Position numbers and translations under genes: made by a program. DNA of 64,000 bases, taken from positions 1 to 64,000 of the forward strand of contig QPMI01000136.1 of assembly GCA_004431415.1 (NCBI GenBank). The letters are read 5' to 3'. The notes beneath the pieces are model-generated. The model was not told the origin of the DNA, ran no database searches, and worked only from the letters and a program-made list of their open reading frames with translations. Of this stretch, positions 9,621 to 17,204 are shown one piece after another. How positions within the stretch are numbered: the first letter of the stretch is position 1; each line of letters opens with the position of its first letter. This stretch comes from Cyanophora paradoxa. Its lineage: Eukaryota; Glaucocystophyceae; Cyanophorales; Cyanophoraceae.

Positions 9621-10643
9621 ATGTCTACACAAATTGCTGTTCCTGTTTTCTGTTATGCCGCCCCAAAAATACATCAACTGAACCATACAGTAACAGATGC
9701 AACACCTGGGTTTATTTGCACAGAAACAACAGGGGCTGATTCGTTTTCACAGAACTCTGTGATTAGATGTAAAGAAATTCGATGTGATCGCAATGGGGGA
9801 AAAGTGAGAACCACAGGTCTCATTGTATCTAACAAGAACCAAGTCCAATCAGGTCAAATTGTTTCAGATACAGCAATTTATGACAATGTGGGAGGGTTCA
9901 CCACACCCAAAATAGTTACTTTTGATAATACAATTAATAATGCTGCTCTTTCAGTTAGAAGTGGAGGGGCATATATTGGAGATGGGGCAAGGATTGATGG
10001 AACTCTAACAGCCAATCAAGTGAACATTACAGGAACAAGCACATTTACAGGTTCAGTAACAGCCCATGGAGGCATAAGTATTCCAGAAACAACACAATCG
10101 ATAATAACAGCAACTTCCAAGGTGGTTACACCTGAGATCGATACAGGAGCAAATGTGAATCTTGTTTTGAAACGCAACAGTGATATTGTGGCTACTCTGG
10201 AAACCAATCGCTTGACAATTAATACAAATTGTTATTTAAAATATGACTATCAGCCTCGATTTTCTGTTCAACTTAATTATCCTCATGTTGCTACCAGTGA
10301 AACTGCACTTATCAATTGGGGAGTAGTGTTTCTGAATAATAGGGATGGATTCAATGTGACTAATGGAAGGTTCACAGCTCCTGTTGCGGGTCATTACAGA
10401 TTTACAGCATATACCCACTCAACATCAAGTAATCCAATAAGTCTCTCTTTAAAAGTAAATGACCAAGACCCAGGGGGTCAAAGTATTATAACACAAAATA
10501 ACTCCACTCTCACGAATAAACCGCTTTACATTAGTGTAATTCTCAACATTGCTATGGGTGAGTATGTAACACTTGTAACAAATAATGGGGGTAGCTACAC
10601 AAATCGAACAACATTCACAGGTGAGCTTCTCAGTCTCACATAA
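9621..10643 (+). CDS. Spike-like protein, shared N-module plus C1q-like head (paralogue)
   Basis: 340 residues. Close paralogue of the preceding gene: the N-terminal module (EIRCDRNGGKVRTTGLIVSN ... SGGAYIGDGAR) is strongly conserved while the C-terminal head diverges but keeps the C1q-like pattern (GRFTAPVAGHYRFTAY ... ILNIAMGEYVTLVTNNGG). A TATA-like TATAGTATAAAG lies just before the ATG. The pair looks like a recent tandem duplication followed by head divergence, as expected for receptor-binding proteins. Confidence 0.72.
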   Translation: MSTQIAVPVFCYAAPKIHQLNHTVTDATPGFICTETTGADSFSQNSVIRCKEIRCDRNGGKVRTTGLIVSNKNQVQSGQIVSDTAIYDNVGGFTTPKIVTFDNTINNAALSVRSGGAYIGDGARIDGTLTANQVNITGTSTFTGSVTAHGGISIPETTQSIITATSKVVTPEIDTGANVNLVLKRNSDIVATLETNRLTINTNCYLKYDYQPRFSVQLNYPHVATSETALINWGVVFLNNRDGFNVTNGRFTAPVAGHYRFTAYTHSTSSNPISLSLKVNDQDPGGQSIITQNNSTLTNKPLYISVILNIAMGEYVTLVTNNGGSYTNRTTFTGELLSLT

Positions 10644-10664
10644 TTTTCTCTCTATAAAATAGGA

Positions 10665-10931
10665 ATGTCGAATATATACCAAGTGGCTCTCTCAGATATT
10701 GAAAAGTTGGGAATGGAATATTGCGCTGCTTCTGTTCAGGATTGGATTGATAATGTTGTTCATAACAGGGCAAGAATCGCAATCGATGATATTGTTCAAA
10801 AAGAAATTCAATCTTGCATCTCATCAGGAGTTCAGATACCAACCTCTAAGGAAGCGATTGTATTACAGGCATTCCAAAGGGGAACTGTAAAGAAAGGCAT
10901 CGAGTATAACAATGTCACAGAAGAGCAATGA
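10665..10931 (+). CDS. Small helical protein of unknown function
   Basis: 88 residues, predicted mainly helical, with CTCTATAAAATAG just upstream. It occupies the same slot, just before the MGEYNRVQL spike gene, as the unrelated-looking 101-residue helical gene of element 2 (55,747-56,052). No family recognised. Its 3' end lies 35 bp upstream of the preferred start of the next gene. Confidence 0.55.
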   Translation: MSNIYQVALSDIEKLGMEYCAASVQDWIDNVVHNRARIAIDDIVQKEIQSCISSGVQIPTSKEAIVLQAFQRGTVKKGIEYNNVTEEQ

Positions 10932-10966
10932 ACATTATTTTTCTTTCCTTCTTAGTAAAAGAAGCA

Positions 10967-11809
10967 ATGGGTGAATATAATCGTGTGCAATTACCTGTTT
11001 ACGCATTGGGATCGCCCGCGGTTCACTTTCGACAACATGAGGTAGCCGACGAAATCCGCGGTGTGGAATCGACGGAACGCGCTAATTCCGCGAATGCATT
11101 CGATAAAAACAGCATGATACGTGTTAAAGAACTACGAGCCGACAAGAATTCGGGAGTGGTTAAAACGACTCAACTTCTTGTAACAAATGCGAATTTTAAC
11201 GCGGGTATTGGGCAACCTGACGCATGGGGTGTGGATATTAGAACGTTAGATTTTGACGGAGAACGTGCCGCCGCTGTTGTCCGATCAGGAGGCGCTGTTA
11301 TTGGCGGCGGTTGTCGTGTGTCGGGTATGCTTGCATCCTCCGTTGCCGTTACCGATATTCCCGATACTCTACCTGAGCATGCGGACAATCCGCAACGTAT
11401 CCGTATGTATACTCCGTGTGGAGACTATCCGTATGTGTTTGGAATGGTCAGAGTTGGGGTAGATAACGTAAATGCAACACAACCCGATGGAATTATGGGA
11501 AATTGGTTACTACCAAATATTGCTATTCCTAAATCTATTGAGTCTATATGTCGTTCACAAAATGGTATTATCGGACCGGCTTATACTTTCTTTGTTCAGG
11601 GAATCGGACGCGGTAGAGGTTGGGTGGAATTTGATAACCAGAACCCCGCAACGTTCAATGTTTGGACAACAGAAGTAGGAGGTTACGATATTCTCATTTT
11701 CGGAATGCGAACAGATCCAGCGGCTGTGGCGGCTACACGTGGTCTCAATCCCGATAACAACCTAAATAACTTCTACGATGATCCGTTCCCAGGTGATCCC
11801 ACACCATAA
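10967..11809 (+). CDS. Spike-like protein A (shared N-module, unique head)
   Basis: 280 residues from MGEYNRVQLP at 10,967; this start is used because the element-2 homologue (54,862-55,707) begins at the same residue. It contains the shared module (IRVKELRADKNSGVVKTT, then VRSGGAVIGGGCRVSG) and a beta-rich C-terminal head ending in a Pro/Asp-rich tail. Element 2 conserves the whole architecture and the ending (DPTP). A virion surface role is inferred from its position between fibre and other spike genes. Confidence 0.75.
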   Translation: MGEYNRVQLPVYALGSPAVHFRQHEVADEIRGVESTERANSANAFDKNSMIRVKELRADKNSGVVKTTQLLVTNANFNAGIGQPDAWGVDIRTLDFDGERAAAVVRSGGAVIGGGCRVSGMLASSVAVTDIPDTLPEHADNPQRIRMYTPCGDYPYVFGMVRVGVDNVNATQPDGIMGNWLLPNIAIPKSIESICRSQNGIIGPAYTFFVQGIGRGRGWVEFDNQNPATFNVWTTEVGGYDILIFGMRTDPAAVAATRGLNPDNNLNNFYDDPFPGDPTP

Positions 11810-11828
11810 TTATGTTTTAATATATTAA

Positions 11829-12287
11829 ATGGCGGCACCCGCACCTCCTGAGCGTATTTTAACAGCGCAACTTTCATTAGCCGCGCCGGCAAATCACGTA
11901 TTACAACATGCCGTTATCGATAATGTCGATGGTTTAGAATCTACCGAACTTGCACCTACTCTTAATACTTTTGGTGATACACACAAATTGCGACTGAAAG
12001 AGTTAAGATGTGATAAAAACAATGGCATCGTGAAAACTACGAAACTCCTTGTAACAAATGCAAACTTTAACGCTTTTTATGGAGATCCCGATAGTTACAA
12101 TGATGATAACAAGGTAACAAACTTTGCTTATGAATCGAGAAACGGAGCAATTAAATGTAGATCGGGAGGCGCTTACATTGGTGATGGTCTCCGAGTTGGT
12201 GGTATCGTGGGAGCGCCTCTTTTGGTTAATGATCAGCCAAACCCGATGATGAGAACACACGAATTAGGACATATTGCCCAGGTATGA
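11829..12287 (+). CDS. Spike-like protein B, N-terminal module
   Basis: 152 residues: PPERILTAQLSLAAPANHVL leader, then the shared module (LRLKELRCDKNNGIVKTTKL ... CRSGGAYIGDGLRVGG). It ends abruptly at 12,287 where the next gene's frame takes over. The protein from the next frame continues the alignment with longer paralogues, so genes B and C are probably one gene split by an indel near 12,252. Element 2 shows a comparable split at 54,371-54,384 but with the opposite shift direction. Confidence 0.7.
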   Translation: MAAPAPPERILTAQLSLAAPANHVLQHAVIDNVDGLESTELAPTLNTFGDTHKLRLKELRCDKNNGIVKTTKLLVTNANFNAFYGDPDSYNDDNKVTNFAYESRNGAIKCRSGGAYIGDGLRVGGIVGAPLLVNDQPNPMMRTHELGHIAQV

Positions 12288-12673
12288 ATGAGCCTTACCT
12301 TATTAAGATTTATACGATTATTATTAGTTTACAAACAGCGGTAGCCGATGTATTAGAACCCTTAGGAAATCATTATAGATATAGAGACACGATACCAGAG
12401 GACATTTACGCATTATGTAGAAGAACCGACGGAGCAAGACCACGCCTTACGATACATATTATCCCCATAGATAATTTCGGTCAGGCGTTCCACTCAATAC
12501 CTCTTTTAGATACGCAAGATAACCAATTTATAATAAGAGCTACACAACTCGGAAATTATAGAGTTATTATGTATGCCGAAAGAAACGACGCAATCGCAAC
12601 AGCTAACCGATTCGGTCAATATCTAAACACCAATCTATACAATCCCGTCGGCGGTAGCGATCCGCTACCATAA
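12284..12673 (+). CDS. Spike-like protein C, head domain (probably continuation of B)
   Basis: 129 residues overlapping the previous stop. It resembles the element-2 product of 54,007-54,384 (shared pattern QTAV.D.L...G.HY, IPIDNFG.A.H, QF.IRAT..G.Y...M.AER.D). By comparison with spike A this is the C-terminal head of a single protein, now in a shifted frame. It could also be a genuinely separate head subunit. Confidence 0.65.
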   Translation: MNEPYLIKIYTIIISLQTAVADVLEPLGNHYRYRDTIPEDIYALCRRTDGARPRLTIHIIPIDNFGQAFHSIPLLDTQDNQFIIRATQLGNYRVIMYAERNDAIATANRFGQYLNTNLYNPVGGSDPLP

Positions 12674-12693
12674 ATCTAAGGTATATATAGGGA

Positions 12694-12966
12694 ATGGATG
12701 AAAAAACAAGAAAGTTTATAGATACCGCTATGTCAGTCCATGGTAAGGATAAATTTGATTATACCGACACTGTTTATAAGAAAGCACAAGAAAAGGTATC
12801 TGTGAGATGCCTACAATGTAATAAAACGTTCCAAACCTACGGATTTAACCATATTAAGGGGTCAGGTTGCCGACAGTGTTCTAAGAAACACTCTCACGCA
12901 TACAGAAAAAGGACAACATGGGGAATAGTCATAGAAGAGAAACCCATTATGTTGTATTTTGATTAA
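12694..12966 (+). CDS. Small zinc-ribbon protein
   Basis: 90 residues with one copy of the repeat HGKDKFDY ... VRCLQCNKTF ... GSGCRQC, i.e. two Cys pairs expected to bind zinc. The same repeat occurs three times in the nuclease at 22,102-23,028, and a full-length homologue is in element 2 (53,712-53,984). GTATATATAGGG lies about 14 bp before the ATG. Probably nucleic-acid binding; the role is unknown. Confidence 0.75.
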   Translation: MDEKTRKFIDTAMSVHGKDKFDYTDTVYKKAQEKVSVRCLQCNKTFQTYGFNHIKGSGCRQCSKKHSHAYRKRTTWGIVIEEKPIMLYFD

Positions 12967-13112
12967 ATTTTAGACATACAAATAAGAATTTTTCCACATT
13001 TACCTTTGGTGATTATACGAGTATCAAAGCAATTCGGACACGTCTTATGATAATGGATCATTATGATATCGACAAGTTCATACGGGAATACTTTCGCTAA
13101 GATGGTGCGCAT
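12963..13112 (-). CDS. Tiny cysteine-rich protein (49 aa)
   Basis: Open frame of 49 residues starting MRTILAKVFPYEL, with CPNC followed by KCGKILIC, i.e. four cysteines spaced like a zinc knuckle. It shares a 26-bp AT-rich intergenic segment (13,113-13,138, GATATATTTATAAT) with the divergent 60-residue gene, resembling the bidirectional promoter at 25,552-25,580. No homologue seen in element 2. Short length limits confidence. Confidence 0.45.
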   Translation of the reverse strand: MRTILAKVFPYELVDIIMIHYHKTCPNCFDTRIITKGKCGKILICMSKI

Positions 13113-13138
13113 CCTACTTAATCTCTGATATATTTATA

Positions 13139-13321
13139 ATGGACGACCCAGTATGGAAAGAGAACCCCATACCTAATTTCTACGAAATTGACCCAAAAGA
13201 TCCATTTCAAAAATGTATATGGTTATTACATATCCTCCGAGGTATATTACTTTTAGGAGACCGAAAAAATAAAAAGAGAAGTATAGATACAGTGTATCAG
13301 ACACCAAATGGGACACTGTGA
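13139..13321 (+). CDS. Small hypothetical protein (60 aa)
   Basis: 60 residues with a hydrophobic stretch (CIWLLHILRGILLLG, about residues 28-42) that could be a short membrane segment or amphipathic helix. A good TATA-like sequence lies immediately upstream. The last 25 bp overlap the 3' end of the convergent DNA polymerase gene. No family recognised. Confidence 0.45.
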   Translation: MDDPVWKENPIPNFYEIDPKDPFQKCIWLLHILRGILLLGDRKNKKRSIDTVYQTPNGTL

Positions 13322-15429
13322 ATGCCGTCGTTTGATATCTTCCTTTTGCTATCGATTTGGTTTAGCGCCACCCTTCTGCTCTCCAAATCATATAGGCTGT
13401 GGTCTTGCCGTCGCTTGTTTCTTACTGTTACTGTTTTGGTGATACCTTCGAATAGACATTTCTTAAAATCGTCAAAATGGACTTCCTTAGATGCTGTGCC
13501 GGACATCTTTATTTTTTCATAGGTTTCAGTTCTGAAAGCGTAAAGTTTCGATCTCAAACCCACATATTCTAAGATCTTTGCATTTGGGAATTCGTTTTTA
13601 TACTTCCCCGGAGTCAATCGATTCGACAAACTATATAATGGATGATCACGATTATAATTACTCCTATCGAGGTGTTCACCGATAGCTTTCATGTCCGCAT
13701 TTAGATTATTGGTTTTCAGTAGTAGACAGAACGAATCGGTATCGTGGAATAGTAGCTTAGCCGTTTCCCATTTCTTTTTAACCACCTCATAAAAGAATTG
13801 ATAATTATGTAACTTTGCAAAATCCAAAACGAAAGCACCAATAGCTACGGGTTTATCTAAGTTTACATGTTTCGAATACATTTCAAACGCTACGGCGTTT
13901 TCGTTTAATACATTGGTTGCTTTGATAAGTGGACTTGCGGCATATTTCTTACATAGTTTCTCACTGTTGGCGATCTTTACAGAAGAGCGACCCCTACAAG
14001 ATTCTAAGCATTTTCCATATATCGCATTGTTCATGAGTTTAAAAAAGTCGCTTTCGAATCTATTCCCTGATTCGTGTCTTAGTCTTGTATTCAGAGCTAT
14101 GTAAGATTTCATGAAAGAAGAAGTAGCGAATGAGATCACCTTATGAATCGCCTTTATGACTACACCCTTTTTAACGAGATAGATAAGTAGAGGTTGTGAT
14201 ATGACATAGTTAGTCTTTGGTGTAAATGTTGCTGTAAGTCGTGGATCTTTGGTTAATTTTTCGCCTGTCATATATAATAGGTTTTGTTGGTATTCACCTA
14301 ACATATCTGTCGTGATAACTTCTTTATTCACAATAAGTGGGAAATCATAATGATCTTCGAGGGAAATAGGATATTCTAAATCGACCTCAATAAATGCATT
14401 TCGTCCTTCTACTTCTTTCAGTGCCTCTGTGGTTTCTTCCCATCGATAATCACCAATAGGTAAAGGTTGGCTGAGTGCATAACCATAAAGATTATTTGCG
14501 TCCAATAAAACAATATGATCATCGGGATTTTCTACCTTTGCATATCGTGTGGGCATAGTGGCGAATCCACCCCTTATGGCTCTTTCAATAAATTCGTATT
14601 TGTCGACATCATCGATAAGTGCAATCTTTGCCTTTGTATGTTTTAACATAGCATCCCAGGATAGACCCGGAGCGCTAACGTAATGACATGGATCTAATCC
14701 ATATTGAGAAAACGCCAATTTACGGAATTCTTCGAATTTAAACATAAGATCATCGACATTTGCACTTTGGAAATCCATAAAATGCGATGCATCTATGAAT
14801 TTCCACATGCCCCATTGTAGCGATAGATACTGATCGAAATTTTTACTTAGAATCTCCACACGTAGCGTATCGTCTTGTTGGGCTATTTTTCGGAATATCC
14901 CATGTCCGCATTCGTCCATTTGATCTACGACAATAGCTACCTTTGTTTGTTTAGAGATTCGCCTATGGAGGTTACAGTTTCGGCATGCTTTCCCGATATA
15001 ATCACCCGTTTGGTGACAGTGATCGCGAACCGAAAAGTTTTCGGCTGTGAATCGTTGCAAGCAAATATAACAATGCTTTGTGGTTCTATATTCTGCCTTC
15101 TGATCTTCTGTGAGTGGATGCATGGGAATATTTCTAAATAGGGTTTGCACTACATGAGGTCTAATTTCTATGAGTTTGGCAAACAGCGAACCCAAAGGAT
15201 CGGCTCCCTCAAAATGAAAAGCTACCACCTCTTCTCCTATTACCACTCTCAGTGACACAGCTTTAATTTCCCGTTTGGTTTTGTTTGCACTCACAGATAC
15301 CGAATGATCTTCGATTTTCACGTAACAGATCACAGGAAGCCATACAGTCTTTCTTAGGTGTTTTAATCCGAATTCCATGTAAGTATCGGGTTTTGGACAT
15401 TTTCCCTTACTTTCCTCCAATCGATGCAC
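13297..15429 (-). CDS. Protein-primed-type family B DNA polymerase, polymerase part
   Basis: 710 residues. It replicates the linear viral DNA. Visible in order: a Cys/His endonuclease-VII-like zinc module (CYICLQRF ... RDHCHQ ... CRNCN, about residues 118-155), the DNA_pol_B_2 signature APGLSWDAMLK, motif A LLDANNLYGYAL, motif B KLMNNAIYGK, and catalytic motif C HDTDSF. The 5' part of the gene is in another frame at 15,363-16,577; the two frames overlap by 67 bp, and the switch should lie near 15,400-15,425. No classical slippery heptamer is evident, so a mutation or sequencing indel is more likely than programmed frameshifting. Confidence 0.9.
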   Translation of the reverse strand: MHRLEESKGKCPKPDTYMEFGLKHLRKTVWLPVICYVKIEDHSVSVSANKTKREIKAVSLRVVIGEEVVAFHFEGADPLGSLFAKLIEIRPHVVQTLFRNIPMHPLTEDQKAEYRTTKHCYICLQRFTAENFSVRDHCHQTGDYIGKACRNCNLHRRISKQTKVAIVVDQMDECGHGIFRKIAQQDDTLRVEILSKNFDQYLSLQWGMWKFIDASHFMDFQSANVDDLMFKFEEFRKLAFSQYGLDPCHYVSAPGLSWDAMLKHTKAKIALIDDVDKYEFIERAIRGGFATMPTRYAKVENPDDHIVLLDANNLYGYALSQPLPIGDYRWEETTEALKEVEGRNAFIEVDLEYPISLEDHYDFPLIVNKEVITTDMLGEYQQNLLYMTGEKLTKDPRLTATFTPKTNYVISQPLLIYLVKKGVVIKAIHKVISFATSSFMKSYIALNTRLRHESGNRFESDFFKLMNNAIYGKCLESCRGRSSVKIANSEKLCKKYAASPLIKATNVLNENAVAFEMYSKHVNLDKPVAIGAFVLDFAKLHNYQFFYEVVKKKWETAKLLFHDTDSFCLLLKTNNLNADMKAIGEHLDRSNYNRDHPLYSLSNRLTPGKYKNEFPNAKILEYVGLRSKLYAFRTETYEKIKMSGTASKEVHFDDFKKCLFEGITKTVTVRNKRRQDHSLYDLESRRVALNQIDSKRKISNDGIHSVPFGV

Positions 15430-16577
15430 CGATTAGCTTCTATGTGTAGGTCTAATTTCGCCTGAGATCGGAAACGTGATAGACAGGTTTCACAGTAATA
15501 AATGCGTCCATCACATGCTTTATCAAACGTGGTTTTAAGGAGGCGACTTAGAGACACAATAGCTACATAATGTCCTCTATTCTCCTCCGTATTTTCGATG
15601 AGTAAAAGGTTAATCTTATTCTTTCTACGTGGATTGCTCGACATATGTAACGGATAGAATGACTCCTTTTCGTTATCGGCACCGTAGATATTAACCGATA
15701 AGTCCGGGTTCTGTTCTTCGAATCGATCGATAACATCAGCATCGCATGCTACCGGGAATTCGATATTATTAAAGTTCAGTTCATTAAGCCATCGGCGATA
15801 TTGAATGGGATCATAGCTTTTATGGCGGTTAATGTCCTTTCGGTGTAGACGAGCCAAAATAGCATATTTAAAACAATCTTGTCCGTCGATATTCTTAACG
15901 TTAACGGTTGCTTTCTTTCTTGCGATCCATTCGGGAGTAGCGAAATAGCAACCACCCACCGGTGCGTAAGACATGATAACAACCCTAAGGATCTCTAAGC
16001 GATCCAAACGATAACTATCTACTTGTTTCATTTGCTCTTGCATTTCTTGTAGAGCTTTACGCAATTCCGTATTTATATTACGGGATCGTGTGATAACAAA
16101 GTAGTCACTGTAAATGTATTTAGTAATAAAAATGCGTTCATTACTTACTTTAACGAACCGACAAACGAATGTAAGGCGGACTTTAACGGCTCTGAGTTGT
16201 TCTAACTTCGTTCTAATTCGCTGTGGAAGGTTAGTAGCGATGCGTTCCAAATAATCGATAGTATCCACAACTATTTGATTTCTTGCGCGGTAAGAATGCC
16301 ACGAGTAAGCCTGATTCATTGCCTCACCATCTTCTACTTCGGGTTCAATCGCTCCTAAGCGTTGTCCTTCGTCCATAAAGTCTTCCATTCTTTGCATGCG
16401 ATTGTAGAGGTCATTAGCGATATCGGTAAGTTGTTGTAGTCGCGGCTTCCGATCTAAAATGGCGGCTTCTCTATCATATTCGGCTTCTGTGATTTCACCG
16501 GTGACTAAAAGGGTTCCTAACAGTCCGATAATCTCATTTTTCTTTTCTTTGATAAGTCTATTAGTTTGGCGGGGCAT
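15363..16577 (-). CDS. Family B DNA polymerase, N-terminal part (frameshifted from catalytic part)
   Basis: 404 residues starting MPRQTNRLIKEKK. The central/C-terminal part (CFKYAILARLH ... ENRGHYVAIVSLSRLL ... YYCETCLSRF ... HIEANRC) is the Cys/His-containing region that precedes the polymerase domain in Polinton-type DNA_pol_B_2 proteins. The first ~200 residues are helical and could include the terminal-protein-like region. The frame runs on to a stop shortly after the point where the polymerase frame begins. Together the two frames would give a polymerase of roughly 1,100 residues. Confidence 0.82.
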   Translation of the reverse strand: MPRQTNRLIKEKKNEIIGLLGTLLVTGEITEAEYDREAAILDRKPRLQQLTDIANDLYNRMQRMEDFMDEGQRLGAIEPEVEDGEAMNQAYSWHSYRARNQIVVDTIDYLERIATNLPQRIRTKLEQLRAVKVRLTFVCRFVKVSNERIFITKYIYSDYFVITRSRNINTELRKALQEMQEQMKQVDSYRLDRLEILRVVIMSYAPVGGCYFATPEWIARKKATVNVKNIDGQDCFKYAILARLHRKDINRHKSYDPIQYRRWLNELNFNNIEFPVACDADVIDRFEEQNPDLSVNIYGADNEKESFYPLHMSSNPRRKNKINLLLIENTEENRGHYVAIVSLSRLLKTTFDKACDGRIYYCETCLSRFRSQAKLDLHIEANRCIDWRKVRENVQNPILTWNSD

Positions 16578-16584
16578 CTTTGCT

Positions 16585-16860
16585 TTATAGGAACATTATT
16601 TTTTTCGGAAATGAAACGCGTTCAGGATCATAAACGGTAACTCCACGAATCCGCACTTTAATGCCCTCAGGAAGTATAAGGTTAAGTTGGACGTTATTCG
16701 CTTTGATAACATGAGTGCGGCGTTTCTTTGTTTCCAATAACTGATTAGAACCGAATACCCTTTTTAAATATTCCGCTGTTGCTTCCATGGTAATTTCTTG
16801 TTTTATGTTTTGGTCTAATTCTTCATCGGTCATTTCGAAAGCAAACTTACGGGTAGCCAT
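16585..16860 (-). CDS. Hypothetical protein upstream of DNA polymerase
   Basis: 91 residues from MATRKFAFEMTDEELD at 16,860; an upstream in-frame ATG at 16,884 is possible but gives a leader not expected from spacing. An acidic N-terminus is followed by a basic, beta-rich C-terminus (IKVRIRGVTVYDPERVSF). It ends 7 bp before the polymerase start codon, suggesting co-transcription. No family recognised. Confidence 0.6.
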   Translation of the reverse strand: MATRKFAFEMTDEELDQNIKQEITMEATAEYLKRVFGSNQLLETKKRRTHVIKANNVQLNLILPEGIKVRIRGVTVYDPERVSFPKKIMFL

Positions 16861-16991
16861 TGATAACTTCGTATAGTCAAACAAAGAAATGCTTAAATAT
16901 TTTGTTCAATTTTTACAGATTATAGTAATAAAACACTACAAATAATATTAATAAGGATATTCACACTGAGATTTTATGTTAATAAAGGGGT

Positions 16992-17103
16992 CTTACTGAG
17001 AATGGTATGTGTAACAGGTGTAACAGGTCTATCCCAAACTTTCCCCTAGGAGGGGGTCGGCGGCTCGGAAGTTTGGGATAGACCTGTTACACCTGTTACA
17101 CGA
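16992..17103. other. Long hairpin H2 with doubled GTGTAACAG arms and CTTACTGA flank
   Basis: Arms at about 17,008-17,042 and 17,069-17,103. They carry two direct GTGTAACAG copies then GTCTATCCCAAACTT, with a loop containing CCCCTAGGAGGGGG. CTTACTGA lies at 16,992-16,999. It is an internal copy of the hairpin in the left terminal repeat, situated between the primase/helicase stop and the next minus-strand gene start. The variable base (T in H1, A here, G in element 2) changes in both repeats and both arms, so pairing is preserved. Confidence 0.87.
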
Positions 17104-17204
17104 GACTGAAAACCAAAAACTCCACCTGTTACATTGTTAATTCTTACCATACACAGTAAGGTTATAAAAAAAAGTAAGAAAGTAATCATTCAATTCATTT
17201 ATAT

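Noticed and set aside
15385-15430. Programmed -1 frameshift signal in the polymerase gene
   Set aside because: The shift direction would fit, but no X-XXY-YYZ heptamer in the correct frame and no obvious downstream pseudoknot were found.
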